From an uncultured Lachnospiraceae bacterium (lineage in GTDB: Bacteria > Bacillota > Clostridia > Lachnospirales > Lachnospiraceae): a stretch of DNA of 58,815 nucleotides. Location of the stretch: assembly GCA_910588965.1 (NCBI GenBank), contig CAJUSO010000018.1, positions 1 to 58,815 of the forward strand. The letters run 5' to 3'. Below, piece after piece: positions 53,307-58,815 of the stretch. Position 1 is the first letter of the stretch. Each line of letters begins with the position of its first letter. Both the position numbers and the translations under genes were made by a program. The notes under the pieces were generated by a model. That model did not search any database, was not told where the DNA came from, and was given only the letters and a program-made list of their open reading frames with translations.

Positions 53307-53458
53307 GGGGCAAGGAGGCAGCCGGTCTGCGGCGGTAAGGAATGATGTTGCGAAAGCAGCCCGCCGCAGGCGGGGGATCCCCGCAAGATGGAGTGGATAG
53401 GGGGTAAGAAAGACAGGAGGCACGGCCTATGGCCTGCCTGGGAAAGGAGAGGGATAGA
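53307..53458 (+). other. GC-rich intergenic hairpin region within the operon
   Basis: GCGGCGG (from about 53330) can pair with CCGCCGC (about 53361-53367), with a GGGGATCCCC palindrome just after. It lacks a T tract, so mRNA processing or stability is more likely than termination. Confidence 0.45.
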
Positions 53459-54598
53459 ATGGATTTTGCATTGACAGAACAGCAGCAATTAATACAGAGG
53501 GCTGCAAGGGAGTTTGCAGAGAAAGAATTGGCGCCAGGGGCAATTGAACGGGATATGACGGAAGAATTTCCTATGGATATCCTAAAGAAATTGGGCGATG
53601 CCGGGCTCATTGGCCTGCAGTTCCCCAAAGAAATGGGGGGCAAAGGGATTGACTACTTGTCCTTTATCCTGGCAGTGGAGGAACTGTGTAAGGTGGATTC
53701 CGCCTTTGGGATTGCATATGCGATTTCTTCCACCTTTACTACCGGGATTGAACTGTTTGGCAGCAAAGAGCAAAAGCAGCATTGTATGCCAAGGCTGTTT
53801 TCCGGGGATGCCATTGGGTGCTTTGCCCTTACCGAGCCGGACGCGGGCTCTGATGCAGGCGCTGCCAAGATGACGGCAATCCGCGAAGGGGATTATTATG
53901 TGCTGAATGGCGCGAAGCATTTTATCACAAACGGCGCAGTTGCAGAGTACTGCATGCTGATTGCCAACACAGACCCTTCCAAGGGGGCAAAAGGGCTGAG
54001 CGCATTTTTGGTAGACTTGAAGGACACCCCGGGCGTGAAGGTTGGGCATATTGAAAACAAATGCGGCATCCGCTGTGCAAAGGTTGCAGAACTGATTTTT
54101 GAGGATGTGAGGATTCCGGCTGACCGCCTGATCGGCCAGGAAGGAAAAGGCTTCAAATATGCTTTGACTGCCCTGAACGCTGGGAGGCTTGGCGTGGCGG
54201 CACAGGGGATTGGGCTGGCGCAGGCAGCGTTTGATATTACCAAAGAATATATGAAGGAACGCAAACAGTTTGGCAAGCCAATCTGCGCAAACCAGTACCC
54301 TGCATTCCGGATGGCAGATTTAGAGACGGAAATCGACATGGCAAGGCTGCTGCTGTATAAAGGGGTCTGGAAGCAGCAGAACGGGGAAGATTTTGCAGTA
54401 GACGCCTCAAAGGCCAAGCTCGTGTGCACGAATACGGCGATGCGGGTAACCATGGAATGCATACAGAGTATGGGGGGCGCAGGGTATATGAGGGAGCAGC
54501 AGGTGGAGCGGATGTTCCGTGATGCTAAGATTACGCAGATTTATGAAGGGACAAATGAAATCCAGAGGCTGATAATCAGCGGGGCTATCTTTCGGTAA
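53459..54598 (+). CDS. Short-chain acyl-CoA dehydrogenase
   Basis: 379 residues. FAD- and substrate-binding motifs CFALTEPDAGSDAGA (about 121-135) and YVLNGAKHFITNG are present, and the catalytic Glu is E363 in IYEGTNEIQR. With its neighbouring EtfBA it would run as an enoyl-CoA reductase (AcdB or acryloyl-CoA reductase type) in fermentation. AAAGGAG is 9 bases upstream of the ATG at 53459. Confidence 0.94.
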   Translation: MDFALTEQQQLIQRAAREFAEKELAPGAIERDMTEEFPMDILKKLGDAGLIGLQFPKEMGGKGIDYLSFILAVEELCKVDSAFGIAYAISSTFTTGIELFGSKEQKQHCMPRLFSGDAIGCFALTEPDAGSDAGAAKMTAIREGDYYVLNGAKHFITNGAVAEYCMLIANTDPSKGAKGLSAFLVDLKDTPGVKVGHIENKCGIRCAKVAELIFEDVRIPADRLIGQEGKGFKYALTALNAGRLGVAAQGIGLAQAAFDITKEYMKERKQFGKPICANQYPAFRMADLETEIDMARLLLYKGVWKQQNGEDFAVDASKAKLVCTNTAMRVTMECIQSMGGAGYMREQQVERMFRDAKITQIYEGTNEIQRLIISGAIFR

Positions 54599-54654
54599 GT
54601 GAGGGATAGGCTGCAGCAATACCATAACCAGGTTACGTTTGGAGAGAAGAGGAC

Positions 54655-55512
54655 ATGGCAGGCATTACCGTATACTTAGATAACACACAGCTTTCCAACA
54701 TAAAAAAAGATTCTGGGGAAAAGCGCCTAGACCCTATGAGTAAGAATGTCATTTCCCTGGCCTGCAGGCTTAAGGAACTTTGCAAGGGGCAGGTAACCGC
54801 GATCCTGATTGCCCAGGAGGAGGATGGGATCTACCTCAGGGAAGCGCTGGCATCCGGCTGTGACAGGGCAATCCTGGCGCAGCCATTGCAGGAAGGGACG
54901 GATGCAGGGCTTGCCGCTGGGGTTGGCAGGCCGGCAGGCGGCAAGGCAGCGCGGCAGGCAGGGATGGATGCTTATCTGGCAGCGGCCTTGGCTGCCCAGG
55001 CAGGCGGGGAAATCATATTAATGGGGGATCGGGCGCTGGATGGGGGGACGTCATATCTTGGCGGCCAGGTATCAGAGCTGCTCCAAATCCCGCATGTCAG
55101 CGGGGTGACGGATATGATACGGGTAGACGGGCATCAGGTGGAAGTAAGGCGCACAGGGGATGGCACGCAGGAGGAGGCCGCCGTGGATTTCCCATGCCTG
55201 CTTACCGTAGGGGAAAAGGAGCAGAAGGCAGCGCCGCTTCTGGTCGATAAGATTTTGCAGGCTTTTGGGATGGAACTGCGGTTCGTGCCGCAGGAAGAAG
55301 GGGAAAGGCTTACCCGCGGCTTCCTGCGCCGGGATACCCTGGAGGGGATGGGCAGCCTGCAGGTTTTAGGCAGGATTGCCGTAGAAGGGGATTGTGCGGG
55401 CGAAATAATAAACTGCATTCCCGTCCTGGATGAGGCAGGGCAAGTTTCCCCCTATGAAGATGCGGTAAAAGTATTGCAGCAACGTTGGAAGGAAAGGGGG
55501 ATGCTGCCATGA
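54655..55512 (+). CDS. etfB: Electron transfer flavoprotein beta subunit
   Basis: 285 residues. The adenine-nucleotide alpha-hydrolase-like fold is seen in NVISLACRLKE, GEIILMGDRALDGGTSYLGGQVSELLQIPHVS (read as two segments) and the C-terminal long arm. The N-terminal 45 residues are divergent and an Ala/Gly-rich insertion lies around residues 85-105. It pairs with EtfA, which begins in its stop codon (ATGA). Confidence 0.9.
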   Translation: MAGITVYLDNTQLSNIKKDSGEKRLDPMSKNVISLACRLKELCKGQVTAILIAQEEDGIYLREALASGCDRAILAQPLQEGTDAGLAAGVGRPAGGKAARQAGMDAYLAAALAAQAGGEIILMGDRALDGGTSYLGGQVSELLQIPHVSGVTDMIRVDGHQVEVRRTGDGTQEEAAVDFPCLLTVGEKEQKAAPLLVDKILQAFGMELRFVPQEEGERLTRGFLRRDTLEGMGSLQVLGRIAVEGDCAGEIINCIPVLDEAGQVSPYEDAVKVLQQRWKERGMLP

Positions 55513-56498
55513 TGCGGATTTACGTGTATTTGGAAATGCCCCAAGGCAAGCTGTCCATGCTGGATTTAGGATGCCTGGAAACAGCAGTGGGAATTGCAGG
55601 TACAAAAGGCCGGGTAATGGCTTTTGTACGCGGCGGCCCCAAGCAGGCAGGCCCCTATGCAAAAGAGCTGTTTTCTTATGGGGTGGACACCCTTTTATGG
55701 CTCCGGATCCCTGAATGGGGGGACTTGGAGGTTTTGGAACAAGGGATTTTCCGTATGGCACAGTACCTAACGAAGGATCCGGGGGCTGGGGCTGTCATTT
55801 TCCCGGCAAGCCCTTTGGGGAACCAGCTGGCGTCCCATCTTGGCATACGGCTCCATACGGATTCTGTTTTGGATTGTGTAGCGATTTCCAGGGAATCTGA
55901 GACGGGCATCCTGATTTTTGACAGGCCTTCCGGGCAGGGCAGGGAAATCATCCGGTATGGCTTCCTGCAAGGCAGGCTGCCAGTTGGCACGCTGAAACAA
56001 AATGGTAGGCAAAAAGAGGTTATCGGGCATAAAAACAAGGAAAAAAGGCAATGCCAGATTATCTTCCTGGATACGGATGGTTATCCAAAAAGGGTACGCC
56101 TGATTTCCAGGAAGAAAGACAGCGGGGAAAGGAATGATATCGCAAGGCAGGCATGCCTGGTTGCAGGGGGGCAGGGGATAAAAAGCAGGGAAGATTTTCA
56201 GCTGCTGGAACGGCTGGCAGAAAAGCTGGGAGGGGCATTGTGCGTATCCCGGCCGGTTGTGGACAAGGGATGGTATCCCAAGGATATCCAGGTGGGGCTA
56301 AGCGGGAAGCAGGTAGCCCCAAAGCTGTATATTGCCGTTGGCATATCAGGGGCATTCCAGCATACGGTGGGGATGGCGGAAGCGGGATATGTGGTCGCCA
56401 TCAACCAGGACCGGAATGCCAGTATTTTTGATGTGGCAGACTTTGGGATTGTGGGGGATTACAGGAAGGTACTCCCGTTGCTGCTGGAAAAATGGTAA
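55509..56498 (+). CDS. etfA: Electron transfer flavoprotein alpha subunit
   Basis: 329 residues. The C-terminal FAD domain is canonical: GGQGIKSREDFQLLERLA, SRPVVDKGW, VGLSGKQVAPKLYIAVGISG, QHTVGM and AINQDRNASIFDVADFGIVGD. The N-terminal domain is less conserved. No extra ferredoxin domain is fused at the N-terminus, unlike some bifurcating EtfA. It overlaps etfB by 4 bases. Last gene of the operon; no clear hairpin terminator before the convergent gene. Confidence 0.94.
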   Translation: MMRIYVYLEMPQGKLSMLDLGCLETAVGIAGTKGRVMAFVRGGPKQAGPYAKELFSYGVDTLLWLRIPEWGDLEVLEQGIFRMAQYLTKDPGAGAVIFPASPLGNQLASHLGIRLHTDSVLDCVAISRESETGILIFDRPSGQGREIIRYGFLQGRLPVGTLKQNGRQKEVIGHKNKEKRQCQIIFLDTDGYPKRVRLISRKKDSGERNDIARQACLVAGGQGIKSREDFQLLERLAEKLGGALCVSRPVVDKGWYPKDIQVGLSGKQVAPKLYIAVGISGAFQHTVGMAEAGYVVAINQDRNASIFDVADFGIVGDYRKVLPLLLEKW

Positions 56499-56515
56499 GA
56501 TGCAGCATCCCTATA

Positions 56516-56893
56516 TCACTGAGGGGCGGTTTGCCCTAAAAGCCTGTCAGCTGCAAGAGAAGCGCTGGGCTGGAAATAGAAATCCCGCCCATGGTTGCAT
56601 TCATACATAAAATCCCGCAAGGGCTTGCTTGTGTATCCCGAAAAGTCCCCATATATGGCAAGCCGTACCCCATAATTGGTACATTTCTGCAGTATCTCCC
56701 CAGCCAGGCAGGTGCTTAAAACAAAGAAACGCTCCGTGATAGCTTCCTTATTGACTGCAATATTTGTACAGCCCGTCCCATACCTTACGGACATAATAAA
56801 ATCCAAGGCGGATGGGGGATCTGTTATCAGCAGCCCATCGTTATATATCACGGCCGCTTCTTGGTTATTTTTTCTGATGATTTCTGTCTTCAT
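56516..56893 (-). CDS. DUF4180 domain protein
   Basis: 125 residues. The family pattern is clear: FFVLSTCLAGEILQKCTNYGVRLAIYGDFSG (read as two segments), YTSKPLRDFMYE-x-N-x-GR and DFYFQPS. DUF4180 proteins are small, often single-domain and usually cotranscribed with a TetR or other regulator; their role is unknown. GGAGG lies just before the ATG, within the 10-base gap to the TetR gene. Confidence 0.88.
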   Translation of the reverse strand: MKTEIIRKNNQEAAVIYNDGLLITDPPSALDFIMSVRYGTGCTNIAVNKEAITERFFVLSTCLAGEILQKCTNYGVRLAIYGDFSGYTSKPLRDFMYECNHGRDFYFQPSASLAADRLLGQTAPQ

Positions 56894-56903
56894 GTGTTAC
56901 CTC

Positions 56904-57482
56904 CTATTCATACAGGCATCCAATCAAATGGTCAGCCATAAAATCAAAAGTTTCTATGTGGTCGTGCACAAGTCCATCCTTGTGTTTGATATTCAGTATC
57001 AGGGAATAAATGACGGATAACGCCATATCTGGAGGGACCTTTAGGGTTAAGTAGGGCTGCCCCAAAAAAAGCTGCCTGCCCTGCTCCATAGATTCCTCCA
57101 TCTTTTCTGCCTGTTCCTTGGGCAGCTTGTTCCTCAGGATTGTATAGTCCATGCTGTCTGAACGGTATAAAAAATTGTTCTTGTCATATTCCCGGTAAAT
57201 GTATTTCAACGCCTTTGCCACGCCATGCTTATTTTTCTCGCCCTCCATAATCTTGCTGGCCGTATGGAAAATCTGCCCCTGCACGGAACACAAGACCTCG
57301 CCGAAAAGTTCTTCCTTTGATGCAAAGAAAAGGTAAAAAGCCCCTTTTGAAATACCTGCCTGTATGCAAAGTTCCTCCACGCTTGTCTTTTTATAGCCAT
57401 ATTGTGTCCAGCCCTGCTTGCATGCTTCCAGTAGGCGCATCCGGATGTTTGCCTGTTCTTGTTCTGTAAAGCCCCTTGCCAT
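56904..57482 (-). CDS. TetR/AcrR family regulator
   Basis: 192 residues. The N-terminal HTH is typical (RMRLLEACKQGWTQYGYKKTSVEELCIQAGISKGAFYLFFASKEELF, seen in three stretches). The helical C-terminal domain would bind an unknown ligand. Upstream GGAGGG is 6 bases from the ATG. Cotranscribed with DUF4180 and divergent from the hydrolase gene at 57705, which it may control. Confidence 0.92.
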   Translation of the reverse strand: MARGFTEQEQANIRMRLLEACKQGWTQYGYKKTSVEELCIQAGISKGAFYLFFASKEELFGEVLCSVQGQIFHTASKIMEGEKNKHGVAKALKYIYREYDKNNFLYRSDSMDYTILRNKLPKEQAEKMEESMEQGRQLFLGQPYLTLKVPPDMALSVIYSLILNIKHKDGLVHDHIETFDFMADHLIGCLYE

Positions 57483-57530
57483 AGATGTCCCTCCTATTAT
57501 GTGACTTAAAATAATGTTTCAGTCATATGT

Positions 57531-57559
57531 ATCATATCGTGGCTTTGCTGGATTGTCAA
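57531..57559 (-). promoter_or_regulatory. SigA-type promoter of the TetR-DUF4180 operon
   Basis: On the minus strand, TTGACA (57559-57554), a 17-base spacer and TATGAT (57536-57531), about 50 bases before the ATG. Between the -10 and the gene lies an imperfect AT-rich dyad (57510-57535) that could be the TetR operator. Confidence 0.75.
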
Positions 57560-57704
57560 GAGGCATTTTTCCGGCAAGGTAGGTTTGGCTGGAAACCAGC
57601 AGGCAGTTTACTTGTGGGGGAGGCTGTGTTATAATGCCGGGGCAAGGATATTTTGGGAGAAATTTTGAGGGAAGCAAAAAAAGAAGCATTGGAGGAGGTT
57701 TGCT

Positions 57705-58646
57705 ATGAAAACGCCGCAGATAACCCATTTGAAATTTATTTCAGGCCAGGACGGCCTGCCCTTAGACGCACTTATGGCCGTGCCGCAGGAACCCAAAGCC
57801 GTGTTGCAGGTTGCCCATGGAATGTGTGAGCACAAGGAACGCTACCTCCCCTTCATGGATGCTATGTCCCGGCGTGGATATGCCTGCGTCATCCATGACC
57901 ACAGGGGGCATGGCAAGAGCGTAAAGAGCCAGGGGGATTTAGGCTATTTTTATGATAACGGCGGCGAAGCCCTGGTGGAGGATCTGTTCCAGGTTACGGG
58001 AGAGATGAAGCAGAAATTCCCAGGCCTTCCCTATTTCCTCTTCGGCCATAGCATGGGCTCCCTGGCCGTGCGCTGTTATGCCAAGAAATATGACGCCGCC
58101 TTAGACGGCCTTGCCGTATGCGGATGCCCCAGTGAAAATCCCATGGCTGGCCTTGGCCTGGCCATCGTCAGGCTCTTACAGAAGCGGAAAGGCCCCCACG
58201 CCAGGAGCCGCATGATTGACGCCCTCTTTTCCAAGGGCTTTGAAAAACCTTTCCGCAAGGAAAACCTCCCGCACGCCTGGGTATGCAGTGACAGGGATGT
58301 GGTGGAAGCATACAATAACGACCCCCTCTGCAGCTTTACTTTTACCCTGAACGGTTATGAGTCCCTTCTGTGGCTGGTAAGGCAGACGTATTCCAGGCAG
58401 GGCTGGGCGCTTAAGAACCCTTCCTTGCCAATCCTCTTCCTCTCAGGCGCAGACGACCCCTGTATGATAAATAAACGGAAGTTCCAGGATGCCGTGTCCC
58501 TGATGCAGGGAATCGGTTACCAGGACGTCCGCAGCCGCCTATTTCCCGGCATGCGCCATGAAATCTTAAATGAAACGGGGAAAGAAGCGGCTTATGCGGA
58601 GATAGCGGCATTTTTTGACGGGATAGTGATAGGAATACGCGGTTGA
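57705..58646 (+). CDS. Alpha/beta hydrolase, lysophospholipase (monoacylglycerol lipase-like)
   Basis: 313 residues, Hydrolase_4 (serine aminopeptidase S33) family. VAHGMCEHKERY is the oxyanion region, HDHRGHGKS follows, the nucleophile Ser is in FGHSMGS (about residue 119), the Asp in SGADDPC and the His in GMRHEILNE. No signal peptide. It likely cleaves lysophospholipids or monoglycerides. AGGAGG is 6 bases upstream. Divergent from TetR. Confidence 0.92.
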   Translation: MKTPQITHLKFISGQDGLPLDALMAVPQEPKAVLQVAHGMCEHKERYLPFMDAMSRRGYACVIHDHRGHGKSVKSQGDLGYFYDNGGEALVEDLFQVTGEMKQKFPGLPYFLFGHSMGSLAVRCYAKKYDAALDGLAVCGCPSENPMAGLGLAIVRLLQKRKGPHARSRMIDALFSKGFEKPFRKENLPHAWVCSDRDVVEAYNNDPLCSFTFTLNGYESLLWLVRQTYSRQGWALKNPSLPILFLSGADDPCMINKRKFQDAVSLMQGIGYQDVRSRLFPGMRHEILNETGKEAAYAEIAAFFDGIVIGIRG

Positions 58647-58663
58647 CAAACTTATGGAACAGG

Positions 58664-58691
58664 TTGACATTTTACGATTACTAAATATAAT
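58664..58691 (+). promoter_or_regulatory. Strong promoter near the right edge
   Basis: TTGACA (58664-58669), a 16-base spacer, TATAAT (58686-58691). A second TTGACA overlaps the hydrolase stop (58643-58648). The rest of the window (to 58815) is AT-rich leader, with at most the first codons of a gene (ATG at about 58774) and no visible ribosome site. Confidence 0.75.
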
Positions 58692-58815
58692 AAAATGTAA
58701 GGAATACAAATAATGGGTGAAAGCAGATGGGGATAAAATAAATAGGATATAAGAATTTTTCCAGAATAAACGCATGAATGAAAAAAACATACATTTTTTG
58801 AGTTTTTTTGTTATA

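Noticed and set aside
58774..58815. Start of a membrane protein gene at the right edge
   Set aside because: Only about 14 codons are visible with no ribosome site; too little to support a gene call.

Overview
The window looks like a chromosome segment of a Gram-positive anaerobe of the Clostridia, most likely a Lachnospiraceae member. The grounds are gene order and content: dnaE-pfkA-trmH, rho, rpmE-DUF1385-prmC-prfA, a hydCBA electron-bifurcating [FeFe]-hydrogenase, strong AGGAGG ribosome binding sites, several TTG/GTG starts, and a secreted multidomain CBM32/Big2/FN3 protein. This placement is inferred from families, not from a database search.

Layout. (1) 1-5363: the 3' part of a large secreted carbohydrate-binding protein, cut by the left edge. 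(2) 5.4-17.5 kb: core genes: a CPBP protease (minus), dnaE, pfkA, a TrmH-family methyltransferase, a small conserved minus-strand gene, rho, rpmE, a DUF1385 protein, prmC, prfA. (3) 17.5-37.4 kb: an accessory island with no integrase or tRNA in view. It holds a structured intergenic element, a very AT-rich three-gene cassette of unknown function closed by a perfect 25-bp hairpin, a small conserved gene, an XRE regulator, and then a WYL regulator heading a same-strand cluster. That cluster encodes two overlapping short dynamin-like GTPases, a TerB-like/beta-helix protein, a small ORF, a third larger dynamin-like GTPase, a HerA-type ATPase, an Endonuclease_NS_2-type nuclease, a YezG-like immunity protein, a PH-like coiled-coil protein and an unrecognised 427-residue protein. 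The island ends with a toxin-antitoxin pair whose PIN toxin carries an in-frame TAG, and a second broken ORF with an in-frame TAG. (4) 37.4-48.5 kb: a lipoprotein nuclease, hydCBA, an MBL-fold hydrolase, a K+ channel with a RyR-like tail, an MFS transporter, a nitroreductase, gene remnants, and a MerR/GyrI-like regulator. (5) 48.7-58.8 kb: an EamA permease; an operon with a BrnQ-like carrier, a type III CoA-transferase, two Kal-like hotdog ammonia-lyase subunits, an acyl-CoA dehydrogenase and EtfBA; then TetR-DUF4180 and a lysophospholipase-like hydrolase.

The two most interesting units are the WYL/dynamin/HerA/nuclease cluster (21.4-36.0 kb) and the operon at 49.7-56.5 kb. The first is a candidate undescribed conflict or defence system: GTPases that could remodel or sense membranes, a DNA-pumping-type ATPase, a nuclease and its neutraliser. 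The second reads as a reductive fermentation of a beta-amino acid: uptake, CoA activation, ammonia elimination to an enoyl-CoA, then reduction by an Acd-Etf complex. Around the MerR gene, four sites with a shared TTGAC(A/T)-CTCCA motif suggest a local regulon that may include this operon.
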